Below, piece by piece: positions 16,635 to 25,022 of a stretch of DNA of 49,957 nt. Every line of letters starts with the position of its first letter. The stretch's first letter is position 1. This DNA is from Saccharopolyspora spinosa NRRL 18395 (GTDB lineage: Bacteria > Actinomycetota > Actinomycetes > Mycobacteriales > Pseudonocardiaceae), in NCBI RefSeq assembly GCF_000194155.1, contig NZ_GL877878.1, positions 1,659,597 to 1,709,553 on the forward strand, in the 5' to 3' direction. The translations under genes and the position numbers were made by a program. A model generated the notes under the pieces. The model was not told where the DNA came from and did not search any database. It saw only the letters and a program-made list of their open reading frames with translations.

Positions 16635-18059
16635 TCAGACCGCGGCGGCGGGTCGGACGTGGTTGGTGCGGGCACGCGACGGCACCGCGTAGGAGACCGT
16701 CAAGGCGAGCAGGACGGCGCCTGCGGACAAGGCGAACCCCAACTGGAAAGCCGATTCCTTCGGCAGCTTCGTGACGGGTTCGCTCATCGCGGTGAGCAGG
16801 ACGGCGACGATCTGGACGCCGACGGCAGCGCCGATCGATCGGGCGACTAGGTTGATCCCCGTGGCAATGCCGGTCTCCTCGGCGGTCACCGCCTCGACGG
16901 TGCCGGTGTAGAGCGCAGTCGAGGCCACGCCGACCCCGATTCCGGTCGACAACAGCAAGATGACGACGATCTGCCAGGGGCTCGAATGCCACCAGATCGC
17001 CATCAGCGCACCGGCAGACGTGATCAGCAAGCCCGCCACGATCGTGGTCCTCGAACCCACCTTCCGGACGAGATAGCCGGAGGCCGGCCCGATGACGATC
17101 GCCACGAGAACACTGGGTAGCAGGTAGACGCTGAGGTCCGTCATCGAGGCGCCTAACCCGAAACCGGCGACCGCAGGCGGCAGCACCACCAACTGCGGGA
17201 TGAGGAAGTACATCACTCCGTAGCCGGCCCCGAGCACCGCGGAGATGAGGCAGGAGCTCCACATTCCCGGCTTGCCCAGCATACTCAGGTCGATCAACGG
17301 ATCCCGCACCCGTCGTTCGACCAGGACCCAGCACACGCCCAGAACGACGACCGCGCCGAGAAGCATCCAGAACGCGGCGCCACCCTGTGGTCCGGACGAA
17401 AGCCCGAGCATCAGCGCGGACAACAACGCGGCCAGCAAAACCGCACCCACCCAGTCGACTCGGCCGGCACCCTTCACCCGTGTCCGGGGCAGTGTGAACG
17501 GTGCGAGTACACCCGCGAGGACGACCAGCGCCGTCGGCAGCAAGAACATCCATTGGCGCGAGAGCGCGTCCGCGAGCGGACCCGCTCCCAGTACTCCGGC
17601 GGCACCGCCGACGGTGTACAGGCCGGTGATGAGCCCGATGCCCACGGACATCCCTGCCGCAGGGAAGGAGTTCCGCAGTAACGCGAAGCTCAAGGGAAGG
17701 AAGCCGAACCCGAAACCTTGGAGCAGCTGTCCGATCAGCATGACCGGAAAAGACGCGGCGAAGGCGGAGACGACACCTCCGACGACCACACACCAAATTA
17801 TGACGAGCAGGACACCCCGTCCCCCGTAAAGATCGCCGAATCTGCCGACAATGGGCCCGGCGACGGCGGCGGTCAGGATCAACGTGGTGGACAGCAGGCC
17901 TGCCTGCGCTGGGGTCAGGCCGAGTTCCCTCTGGATCAAGGGAAGCGCGGACAGCGGCATGCTCTCCAGCGCTGAGATGGCGATCACGAGGACGGACAGG
18001 ACGAAGAGCGCGAGCGGGCCGGGCTTGGCCGCCGGGGGTGCTGAAGCGGTGTCGGACAT
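16635..18059 (-). CDS. MFS transporter (DHA2/EmrB-like, about 14 TM)
   Basis: The 474-aa product is highly hydrophobic with about 14 predicted membrane segments and MFS motifs ('GRFGDLYGGRGVLLV' loop 2-3; 'GLITGLYTVGGAAGVLGAGP' motif C region of antiporters). DHA2-type pumps usually export drugs or metabolites by proton antiport. ATG 18059 follows CTGGAGGATCC. Lying between the DUF885 and S9 genes in one operon, it may export a peptide-derived product or a toxic peptide, or be a permease for the substrate. The antiporter motif favours export. Confidence 0.85.
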   Translation of the reverse strand: MSDTASAPPAAKPGPLALFVLSVLVIAISALESMPLSALPLIQRELGLTPAQAGLLSTTLILTAAVAGPIVGRFGDLYGGRGVLLVIIWCVVVGGVVSAFAASFPVMLIGQLLQGFGFGFLPLSFALLRNSFPAAGMSVGIGLITGLYTVGGAAGVLGAGPLADALSRQWMFLLPTALVVLAGVLAPFTLPRTRVKGAGRVDWVGAVLLAALLSALMLGLSSGPQGGAAFWMLLGAVVVLGVCWVLVERRVRDPLIDLSMLGKPGMWSSCLISAVLGAGYGVMYFLIPQLVVLPPAVAGFGLGASMTDLSVYLLPSVLVAIVIGPASGYLVRKVGSRTTIVAGLLITSAGALMAIWWHSSPWQIVVILLLSTGIGVGVASTALYTGTVEAVTAEETGIATGINLVARSIGAAVGVQIVAVLLTAMSEPVTKLPKESAFQLGFALSAGAVLLALTVSYAVPSRARTNHVRPAAAV

Positions 18060-18142
18060 GGATCCTCCAGAAACAAAGGAACGGAACGGAATAGCCCCTA
18101 AGCCCGGCCGGTGGCGACCGGTTCCCTGGTGAAAACGGTCGG

Positions 18143-19831
18143 TCAGGCGCGCCTCCGATCGGCGATCCACGTCCGGATCACGTCGCCCAGAACGTCGAGC
18201 GGGAGTGAGCCATGACCGATGACCTGGTGGTGGAACTGCTTGATGTCGAAGGCCTTCCCGAGTTCGGCCTTGGCCAGATCACGCAACCGGTGGATCTCCC
18301 GGCGCCCCACAAAATAGGCCAAGGCTTGCCCGGGCCAGGAGATGTAGCGGTCTACCTCGTTCGCGATGTTCGCCTCGGTAGTGGCGGTGTTCTCGCGCAT
18401 GTAGGCGATGGCCTGGCCACGAGTCCAGCCGAGATGGTGCATCCCGGTGTCCACGACCAGGCGGCACGCGCGCAATGCGTCGAATGAAACCATGCCGAGC
18501 CGCTGGATGGGCGAACTGTAGAGACCCATCTCGTCGGCGAGCCGCTCCGCGTACAGGCCCCAGCCTTCGACGTGGGCCGTAAGATTCCCGACCGCGACGC
18601 GACGGAACCGCGGCAGGTGATCCAGCGTCTGCGCCAGCCCGATCTGGAAATGGTGCCCTGGCACGCTCTCGTGAAAGGTGAGGGCCTCGTATTCGTAGCG
18701 GAACCGCGAGTGCGGGTCCACCGTGGACACCCAGTGCACGCCGGGCCTGCTGCCGTCCTCGGCAGGCGGCTGATAGTAGGCCAGCGGTGAGGTCTTGGCT
18801 TCCAGCGGGCCGATCTCTCGGGTCTCGCAGGCTCCGATGTCGTAGCGGAAGAACCAGCCGGGCAGAACACCGTTCGCGCGTACGAGGGCTCCGTCGGCGA
18901 AGCGCAGGATCTCCTCTGACGTCGAGAAACGCAGTTCTCGGCTGGTCCGCAGCTTCTCGAGGATCTCCGGGACGGAGGTGGTCCCGAGCGCCGGGCCGCC
19001 GATGTCGGCGAATTCCTGGCGCAGGCGCTCGACCGCATCGAGCCCGATCCGGTGAACCTCCTCGGGAGACAACGTCGTGGTCGTGTGCCGGGTAACGGCC
19101 TCCGCGTAGCCCTCGGGGCCGCCGGGGACGTGGCAGATCCCCGGCTTGTCATCCTCGCGGGCCGCAGTCATGGCCTCGGCCAGCCGCGCGCGAAGACGGC
19201 CGACGGCAGGGCGGACGATGTCGGTGATCAGAGCTTCAGCTTGGCTGTGTTCGGCGTGTCCCGCCGCGGGACGGACGAGCACATCGTCCGTCGGCGACGA
19301 GGAGAGATAGGTGTCGAGTTGCTCGACGGCTTGCCGTACGCCCCGCCGTGTCGGCAGGCGCCCGGCCGCGACGGCTATCCGGTAGCGCTCGCTCCAACCG
19401 TCAAAATAGAACTCCAGTCCGCGCAAGCGGTCGAGGTAGGCCCGTCCGGACCGGTCATCGCCGAGCACGGACATGGGGACCGTCCGGAAGACCTGCGTCT
19501 GCGGAGCGATCAGTCCGCCGGACACCGCGACGTCCATGAGCCCATGTCGCAGTTCTCCGGCGGAGGAGGAGATCAGCCGTCGCAGCACCTTGGCGGACAG
19601 CTCGTCTGCGGGCGTAAGACCCGTGATCTTGTCCAGCCGACGCTCAAGGCCTTCCAACCCGCTGATTCGCGCTTCATCGCTCCGCGCGCTCGGGTCGGGT
19701 ACAAGGTGGTCGTAGCCGGGGATCCCGAACATGGTGGCGCCCAGAGGATCACTCACCATCGTCGCGTCGAAGAACTCGTCGCCGATCTTCGTCAGTTCGT
19801 CCGCTGACGCGGACGTGTAGCGCTGGGTCAT
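18143..19831 (-). CDS. DUF885 protein, putative metal-dependent peptidase, copy 2
   Basis: This 562-aa DUF885 protein has the signature 'HESVPGHHFQIG', then 'HVEGWGLYAERLADEMGLY' and 'WPGQALAYFVGRREI', aligned in order with copy 1 at 10417-12102. ATG 19831 follows GGAGG, and it is the first gene of the minus-strand operon. The divergent promoter region (19832-19924) carries a palindromic operator, so it is probably controlled by the GbsR/MarR-type regulator next to it. There is no signal peptide, so the protein is cytosolic. The enzymatic role is inferred from the HExxxGHH-like motif. Confidence 0.85.
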   Translation of the reverse strand: MTQRYTSASADELTKIGDEFFDATMVSDPLGATMFGIPGYDHLVPDPSARSDEARISGLEGLERRLDKITGLTPADELSAKVLRRLISSSAGELRHGLMDVAVSGGLIAPQTQVFRTVPMSVLGDDRSGRAYLDRLRGLEFYFDGWSERYRIAVAAGRLPTRRGVRQAVEQLDTYLSSSPTDDVLVRPAAGHAEHSQAEALITDIVRPAVGRLRARLAEAMTAAREDDKPGICHVPGGPEGYAEAVTRHTTTTLSPEEVHRIGLDAVERLRQEFADIGGPALGTTSVPEILEKLRTSRELRFSTSEEILRFADGALVRANGVLPGWFFRYDIGACETREIGPLEAKTSPLAYYQPPAEDGSRPGVHWVSTVDPHSRFRYEYEALTFHESVPGHHFQIGLAQTLDHLPRFRRVAVGNLTAHVEGWGLYAERLADEMGLYSSPIQRLGMVSFDALRACRLVVDTGMHHLGWTRGQAIAYMRENTATTEANIANEVDRYISWPGQALAYFVGRREIHRLRDLAKAELGKAFDIKQFHHQVIGHGSLPLDVLGDVIRTWIADRRRA

Positions 19832-19875
19832 CGAACCTCCGAAGCCCGGATGGTGAACACAGTGCAAGCAACAGT

Positions 19876-19907
19876 AGATGTCGTTTACTTTTTTGTAAAT
19901 GACATCT
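19876..19907. promoter_or_regulatory. Palindromic operator between DUF885 and GbsR-type genes
   Basis: AGATGTCGTTTAC (19876-19888) and GTAAATGACATCT (19895-19907) are reverse complements at 12 of 13 positions, separated by six T residues. The site lies in the only divergent spacer of the cluster and is AT-rich in a GC-rich region. It is the obvious binding site for the dimeric winged-helix regulator encoded at 19925, acting on both its own gene and the peptidase operon. Confidence 0.75.
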
Positions 19908-19911
19908 CTGC

Positions 19912-19917
19912 TAGAAT
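19912..19917 (+). promoter_or_regulatory. -10 box of the GbsR-type gene, probably leaderless
   Basis: TAGAAT lies 7 bases before ATG 19925, so transcription starting 7 bases after the -10 box would begin at or next to the A of that ATG. No Shine-Dalgarno sequence precedes the gene, which fits a leaderless mRNA, common in actinomycetes. The palindromic operator covers the -35 area, so bound regulator would block this promoter. Confidence 0.5.
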
Positions 19918-19924
19918 GTCTGTC

Positions 19925-20437
19925 ATGCACGAGGGGGACGCTGGAGCAGACCAGGCCGAAGACTTCATCGAGAGTTTCGCGGGGCTCTACTCCAGCCAGC
20001 TGCCGAAGATGGCGGCACGGATGCTGGCGGCACTCCTGGTGACTGAGGACACCGAGCTCTCCAGCCGCGACCTCATAGAAACGCTCGGCGCAAGCGCGGC
20101 AACCGTATCGAACTCAGGTCGCCTGCTGCTCCGGCTCGGCATGGTCGAGCGCACCGTATCGCCGGAAACCCGACGTGACCTCTACCGGATCCGCGACGAC
20201 GTCTGGGTCAGGATGTACCGCGAAGCCGGCAAGACCGTCGGCAGCACCATCAAGCTACTCAACGAAGCCCTCGACGAGCGTCGCTGGCGCCATAGCCGGG
20301 CTACCGAGCGCATGCGTGAAATGCGGGACTTCTACACCTTCCTCGATCGCGACATCCCCGAGATGGTGACCCGGTATGAGAAGTGGCGCGCCGAGCAGGC
20401 TGGGTGCCAGCGGACACGAAACGAAAAATCCGGGTAG
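19925..20437 (+). CDS. GbsR/MarR-type winged-helix transcriptional regulator
   Basis: The 170-aa product has an N-terminal winged helix ('MLAALLVTEDTELSSRDLIE', 'LGASAATVSNSGRLLLRLGM') and the wing 'VERTVSPETRRDLYRI' of GbsR-like MarR proteins. The C-terminal helical part ('ATERMREMRDFYTFLDRDIP') should dimerise. Proteins of this type in actinomycetes usually repress a neighbouring transporter or enzyme operon. ATG 19925 is preferred because of the -10 box spacing; ATG 19916 would add three residues. The last codons and stop fall in a 16-base sequence repeated 22 bases on (20429-20444 and 20451-20466), beside the ISL3 end, so the C-terminus may have been altered there. Confidence 0.8.
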   Translation: MHEGDAGADQAEDFIESFAGLYSSQLPKMAARMLAALLVTEDTELSSRDLIETLGASAATVSNSGRLLLRLGMVERTVSPETRRDLYRIRDDVWVRMYREAGKTVGSTIKLLNEALDERRWRHSRATERMREMRDFYTFLDRDIPEMVTRYEKWRAEQAGCQRTRNEKSG

Positions 20438-20466
20438 GCGGACAGTTCAGTCCGGGTAGGCGGACA
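20429..20466. repeat. Short direct repeat at the ISL3 boundary
   Basis: TCCGGGTAGGCGGACA occurs at 20429-20444 and again at 20451-20466. The first copy contains the stop codon of the GbsR-type gene. It lies 12 bases before the terminal repeat of the ISL3 element and could be a scar of an earlier insertion. Confidence 0.6.
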
Positions 20467-20477
20467 CCGAAGAATCT

Positions 20478-21662
20478 GGCTCTGGCGCGAGTTTCGTGGT
20501 TCGGTGACTCAGGGTGAGCCGGGGGCCGTCAGGCCAGGATGACGCGTTTGCGGAGGAGGTCGAGCTTGGCTCGGCCGTACATCTGCCTCTTGAGCGCCTT
20601 CAGTCTGTTCACGTTGCCCTCGACCTTTCCTGAGCTGTAGGGCAGCGTGAGTCCTGCGGTGACGGCGTCTTGGTCGCGGCGGAGCCCGATGGCGAAGGAG
20701 TGCAAGTCGGGCTGATCATCATGTTCCACTGTGGACAGCCAGGATTCTAGTTTCTCGCCTTCGCGGTTGGTCATCATCTTCGCGAAGTCCTTGACGTGGT
20801 CGGCGAGGCGATCCAGGTGGGGGCAGCGGGATCGGATGTCGGCGAGTTGGTTGGTCTCGTCGGTATCGAGATCCTCTGGGCGGCGCAGCAGCCAACCGGT
20901 TATCTGACGGACTCTCGGCGCGGCAGGCGGCGACGGCGGAGGCGTGAGCATGCCGCGGAATGGCTGCAGGTAGCGGCGCACGGTCTTGTCGCTGCCGGTG
21001 TATCCCTGGGCGGTGATCTCCTTGGTCAGCTGCGCGGCGTCGGTGGTGCCTTCCGTCCAACGCTGGTGTAGGTAGGGCTTGAACGGATCGAGCAAGCTCG
21101 CCCGGGCGATCGCCTTGCCGAGAAGTTCGTCAACCGTACTGGCACGAGCGAAGCGCTGCACAGTCTTGCGGTCCAGCGAGATCTGCCTGCTGATGGCGGA
21201 GATCGTCTCGCCGCGGTCCAGGAGCCCGTGAATCGCGACATAACGTTCCCGGGTACGGATCGCCAGTCGCGACTCGACCGGTTCGGGCATCGCGGCGTCC
21301 GGCTGGTCCTGGGCCGCCTCCGGCGCCGACACACCGACAGTTTCGCCGTCGAGTTGGTCGAGCTTGACACAGCAGCGGTGGCGCCCGACCGCCTTCTCGA
21401 CGTAGTCGCCCAGGTTGCGCCACAGATGCCAACGGTCGGCCACCTGGACGGCGTCCGGGGCCCCGGCCTTCGCGCCTTCGGCGTAGGCGCCGGCGCGGTC
21501 ACGGCAGATCACCCCGGCTCCAGGATGCGCGCGCAGCCACTGCTCCAGTGGTTTGGCCTCACGACCGTCCAGCAGGTCGATCACGCTGCCGGTGTCGATG
21601 TCGACCAGGATCGTGCCGTACACGTGCCGCTTGCGCAGGGCGAAGTCATCCACGCCGAGCAC
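20478..21662 (-). mobile_element. ISL3-family element, transposase truncated at its N-terminus
   Basis: The minus strand (20529-21662) encodes 377 residues of an ISL3 transposase: 'GVDDFALRKRHVYGTILVDI' (first catalytic Asp region), 'VICRDRAGAYAEGAKAGAPD' (second Asp), an HTH linker 'RQISLDRKTVQRFARA' and the C-terminal 'PYSSGKVEGNVNRLKALKRQ' with the catalytic Glu. The N-terminal zinc-finger domain (about 150 residues) is missing; coding stops being recognisable at about 21665. The downstream end GGCTCTGGCGCGAGTTTCG (from 20478) looks like the ISL3 terminal repeat. The other end is lost, so the copy should be immobile on its own. Confidence 0.85.
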
Positions 21663-21825
21663 CCTCCGGGATCACCGGCCGGTACTCGACATCCCAGGAT
21701 CGCCAGCCCTGAGACGAAAAGAAACTCAAGATCACGAGCGGCCACAGTAGAAACACCACACGCCGAGGCGCAACGCCCAAGCCCCCAGGGCACCAGTCCC
21801 CTCCCGGCTTATCGCAACACGGGAA

Positions 21826-21896
21826 CTAAGCAGAGACAACGTGCCGAAATTGGTGCGGGGTGACATGTACCGGGTTGCTGTGGGCGTCGCGGATGT
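21826..21896 (-). pseudogene. Tyrosine-recombinase catalytic-motif fragment
   Basis: The last ~22 codons before a TAG at 21826-21828 read '[20 protein letters not shown]', matching the region around the conserved H-x-x-R box of integrases of the '[15 protein letters not shown]' type. It is joined directly to the NRPS fragment and is not part of the integrase at 22834. It is too short to be functional. Confidence 0.6.
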
Positions 21897-22410
21897 CGCA
21901 GCGGCGCAGCCGGGTCGCCCGCCGTGTCGGTGCGCATGACGAGGGTGTTGACGAAGAACCCGACCAGGTCCTCCAACGCGTCGTCGGTGCGCCCGGCGAT
22001 GCCGGTGCCGATCGTGATGTCGGTGCCCGCGCCGAGCCGGGTGAGCAACGCCGACATGGCCGCCTGCAGCACCATAAAGTCGTCGCGCCCTGGCCGCGTC
22101 CCAGGCTCGCGAGCCCGCGGTGCACCCGCGCGGGCACCTCGAACCAGGTCGTCTCACCGGCAGGCGACAGCGCCGCGTGCTGCGGTCGGTCGGTGGGGAA
22201 GCTGACCACGTCCGGCAGACCGGCGAGCTGGCTCGCCCAGTAGCCCAGCTGCCGGGTGAACTCGCTGTCCGGGGTGGCCCGGCTCGCCCAGCAACTGTCG
22301 TTGCCACAACGCGTAGTCGGCGTAGGCGACCGGCAACGGATCCCACGACGGCGCGGTGCCGGACCGGCGGGCCGTGTAGGCGGTGACGAGGTCACGCGCC
22401 AGCGTGATAA
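21895..22410 (-). pseudogene. NRPS condensation-domain fragment
   Basis: Three frames together spell the middle of a condensation (C) domain: '[19 protein letters not shown]' near 22330, '[20 protein letters not shown]', '[20 protein letters not shown]', and '[20 protein letters not shown]' near 21945. Frameshifts fall near 22275, 22100 and 21915. The catalytic HHxxxDG motif would lie just upstream of 22410 but is gone, so the fragment is dead. C domains form peptide bonds on assembly lines. No other NRPS module is present, so this is a passenger from a lost cluster, fused at one side to a recombinase fragment and at the other to the xis region. Confidence 0.8.
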
Positions 22411-22458
22411 AGATTGGATAACGAGTCGGGAAAAGGAGGGCATTTTTCGGAGTCGGGG

Positions 22459-22695
22459 ATGTCAGAGGCGCTGCGGACGGCGCAGCGCATCCAAGTGCGC
22501 CGTCGGGCGGCCCGCCGCCTCGTGCCGTGCACGTTCCTGGGTAAGCATCTGCGCTTCTCCCGCGCCGACCTCGACCAGATCGTTGCTGAAGCCGCCCGTC
22601 CGGCGTCAACCGGCCGGGGCTCAGCGTCCGGCACTGGAGCGGCGCCTCGCCGCCGGGGCCGGCCGCCGGTCCGAGCCCGGACCGGCTCCCGCTGA
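22459..22695 (+). pseudogene. Excisionase-like (Xis) helix-turn-helix protein, N-terminally truncated
   Basis: From ATG 22459 the product reads '[20 protein letters not shown]' then '[20 protein letters not shown]', the second half of a MerR-like excisionase domain. A basic Pro/Ala-rich tail ends at 22695. The usual N-terminal 'TVEEAA' helix is missing; the sequence changes at the NRPS junction near 22450. Its place 138 bases before an integrase gene fits the xis-int order of actinomycete integrative elements. A truncated Xis would leave the element fixed. Confidence 0.55.
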
Positions 22696-22833
22696 CCCAG
22701 CCCATGACGCGTACGGATTCTTGTCGTGCCTGAACACAGTTGGGTTGCGTTTTTCGGTCCACAGAGCGTCTATATGGCCGTGTCGCATTCCCGGCACGGT
22801 CATATCCACTGTTCTCTTTGAAAGAGGCCAATA

Positions 22834-23980
22834 ATGGCATGGGTAGAAAAACATCGAGGCGGTTTCCGTGTCCGCTATCGACTCGATGACGGAACTATCT
22901 TTACCGAGAACGGCTATACCACTCAGGACGAGGCGGACAACCGTGCCGCCGATGTGGAGTCCGACCAGCGCCGACGCCGGTTCGTCGACCCCCGACTGGC
23001 CGAAACCACAATAGACGAGTGGATCCGCTCCTGGTCGGAGGCACACCGCGTCGCTGGCATCACCTGGGCGACCTACGACTCCCACATCCGTAACCACATC
23101 CTGTCCCGCTGGTCCGGCACCGCCCTGGGAGATATTGCGCGGATCGCGGTGAAGGGGTGGGTGAACAAGACGCTCCGTGAGAACATGGCCGACAAGAGCG
23201 CCCAGGACATCCTCGTGTTGTTCTCGATGATTCTCGGGGAAGCCGTGGACGAAGGGCTCATCGGCTCGAGCCCATGCCGGAAACTGCGGATCAATTTCGA
23301 GGACCGGCCGGAGCGGCCCCACGCCGCCACCGATGAGGTGGACGCGATGGCCGGGCGCATGAGCCCGGACAACTGGCTGATGACGATCACCGACGCCTAC
23401 ACCGGGCTGCGGTGGGGCGAGATCGCCGGGCTGCAGTGGATCCGTACCTACCTCGACGACGACACGCCGCACATCGACATCGACCCGAAGTTCGGCGCGC
23501 TGCACGAGGTGCGGGGCCGGTTGGAACTCGGCCCGCCCAAGACCCCGGCCAGTGCCCGCACGGTGCACCTGCCGCCGTTCCTGGCCGACGAGCTGCGGGC
23601 GCACCGGGAAACGCAACCCCGACTCGCGGTTCGTGTTCACCGGGGCCAATGGCGGGCTGCATCGGCGGTCCAACTTCCGCCGCCGGGTCTGGCTGCCCGC
23701 TCTGGCCGGGGATGAGGAGAAGGGATGGTCACCGCTCAACGAAGAGCTGCACTTCCATGACCTGCGTCACACGCAAGAGACGTGGTTGATCGAGGACCGG
23801 GTGCCTCGGATCATGCGGCTGGTGCGGCTCGGACACAAGCGCAAGGACGTCGACGACATCTACTCGCACGTCACCGAGCAGATGATCGAGGATACGCTCC
23901 AGTCCCTCCAGCAGCGGTGGGAGCAGGACGGCGGGTGGACCTGGCAGGAAAACCCCGCTGTGGAACCAAAAGCGGCATGA
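22834..23980 (+). pseudogene. Tyrosine-type site-specific integrase, one frameshift
   Basis: ATG 22834 follows GAAAGAGG. The N-terminal arm-binding region ('[17 protein letters not shown]') and core-binding domain ('TIDEWIRSWSEAHRV') are intact, as is the first catalytic Arg in 'TGLRWGEIAGLQW'. Near 23615, at a run of four C, the frame shifts; the second frame gives 'RFVFTGANGGLHRR', 'HFHDLRHTQETWL' (HxxR), 'LVRLGHKRKD' and the nucleophile Tyr in 'DDIYSHVTEQM'. All catalytic residues are therefore present across the two frames. It lies next to tRNA-Val(CAC) with its 3' end facing the tRNA 3' end, the usual layout for an element integrated into that tRNA gene. Confidence 0.85.
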
Positions 23981-24043
23981 CCTCTTCGGATTGGGGGTTG
24001 TGGTCAGGAAGCCGTGCTCCCCATTTGCTCCCCAAAAACAACC

Positions 24044-24078
24044 GATGGCCTGTCGATGAAAATCATCGACAGGCCATC
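24044..24078. terminator. Perfect 16-bp hairpin between integrase and tRNA-Val
   Basis: GATGGCCTGTCGATGA (24044-24059) and its exact reverse complement (24063-24078) flank a loop of three A. It can stop transcription from int and from the convergent tRNA-Val gene. Confidence 0.8.
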
Positions 24079-24098
24079 TGATCAGGAAAAACGAAATG

Positions 24099-24170
24099 TG
24101 GGCGATACTGGGATCGAACCAGTGACCTCTTCGGTGTGAACGAAGCGCTCTCCCGCTGAGCTAATCGCCC
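24099..24170 (-). tRNA. tRNA-Val (CAC)
   Basis: The minus strand folds as a full cloverleaf: acceptor GGGCGAT/ATCGCCC, D arm GCTC..GAGC, anticodon stem CTTCG/CGAAG with loop TTCACAC (anticodon CAC) and T arm ACTGG TTCGATC CCAGT. The discriminator is A; CCA is not encoded. The 3' end faces the integrase remnant, so it is the likely attachment site of that element. Confidence 0.95.
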
Positions 24171-24228
24171 TTGTTTTGTTGTCTCAATCCCCGTTCCTGG
24201 GGACGAGAAGAACAATACACGATCGTTT

Positions 24229-24711
24229 TCAGGTCCCGAACAGGGGGGACGCCAACCAGTTCCAGTGCAGGCCGAGCCAGCCACCGGCGATCTTGAACAG
24301 GCCCAGCATCCACAGCGTCGTCAGGACGACGAGGCAGGTGGCGCCCATGACGGCGAGCTTGGTGGCGAGGTGTTGGCGGCCGAGCCAGCGCACCCAGCGC
24401 TGGTAGTGGCGCTTGGCGAAGCTGTTGACGCGGTGGGCCCAGTCGAACTCGGTGGCGAGGATGCCGAGGCCGGCGAAGACGACGAGCCAGCCGGGGCCAG
24501 GGTAGGGGATCATCAAGATGCCGGCGACGAGCACGAAGGTGCCGAAGACGCCGAGCACGATCCGGTAGCTGGTGTTCAGCCTGGGCTTGCGGCGGATGCG
24601 TTCGCGAAAGGCACGCAGGCGCTCCCGGATGGCGTGCAGCCGGGACGTGTGCTGGGGGTCGGGGGGTTCCGTGCTGGTGTCGCGGGGGTCCGACTCGGTT
24701 GTCTCGTTCAG
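24229..24711 (-). CDS. TIGR02611-family membrane protein ('PGPGW')
   Basis: The product has the family signature 'GILMIPYPGPGWLVVFAGLG' with three membrane segments: one before and one after the PGPGW loop, and one near the C-terminus ('LAVMGATCLVVLTTLWMLGL'). A charged amphipathic N-terminus ('RLHAIRERLRAFRERIRRKP') precedes them. The only ATG/GTG/TTG in frame is the GTG at 24558, which would begin inside the first membrane segment. The conserved charged stretch upstream is in the same frame, so translation probably starts earlier; a CTG at 24711 is the only initiator-like codon seen. Function is unknown. It is transcribed away from the SsgA-like gene. Confidence 0.75.
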   Translation of the reverse strand: MNETTESDPRDTSTEPPDPQHTSRLHAIRERLRAFRERIRRKPRLNTSYRIVLGVFGTFVLVAGILMIPYPGPGWLVVFAGLGILATEFDWAHRVNSFAKRHYQRWVRWLGRQHLATKLAVMGATCLVVLTTLWMLGLFKIAGGWLGLHWNWLASPLFGT

Positions 24712-24955
24712 GGTTGTCCACCTGCCGGTTGCGAACGTTCGTCATGTTCTGCCGGTTTGTGGCCGCGCCGCTCGCGGTGTCCGGTCTGGGCCAGAATACG
24801 GGCCTTGTCCGGGTGGGACCGTGCCGTGGGTCACCGCGTGTCAAGCGGGCGCTCGGGCGTCGCGGGTTCGCCGGGCCCTCCGAAGTGCGATCGGGATCAT
24901 AGACGGTTGTGCTCGCCGTTGGGGCTTTCGGCCCTGTTGTGCTCCTTCGATCCTG

Positions 24956-24968
24956 GTCACATTGTGAC
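24956..24968. promoter_or_regulatory. Perfect palindrome GTCACA-T-TGTGAC
   Basis: The two 6-base arms are exact reverse complements around one T. It lies between the divergent TIGR02611 and downstream genes, in a suitable place for a dimeric regulator. No specific protein can be assigned. Confidence 0.35.
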
Positions 24969-25022
24969 GCCACTCTCGACAGGGCGTTCGGACGTACGCG
25001 TGCTTGGTTACGGAGGAGATGC

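Noticed and set aside
22000..22400. Functional NRPS cluster
   Set aside because: Only about 170 codons of one C domain remain, with three frameshifts and no adenylation or carrier domain.
23600..23630. Programmed frameshift in the integrase gene
   Set aside because: There is a run of four C but no slippery heptamer or downstream structure typical of programmed shifting; a simple deletion explains it.
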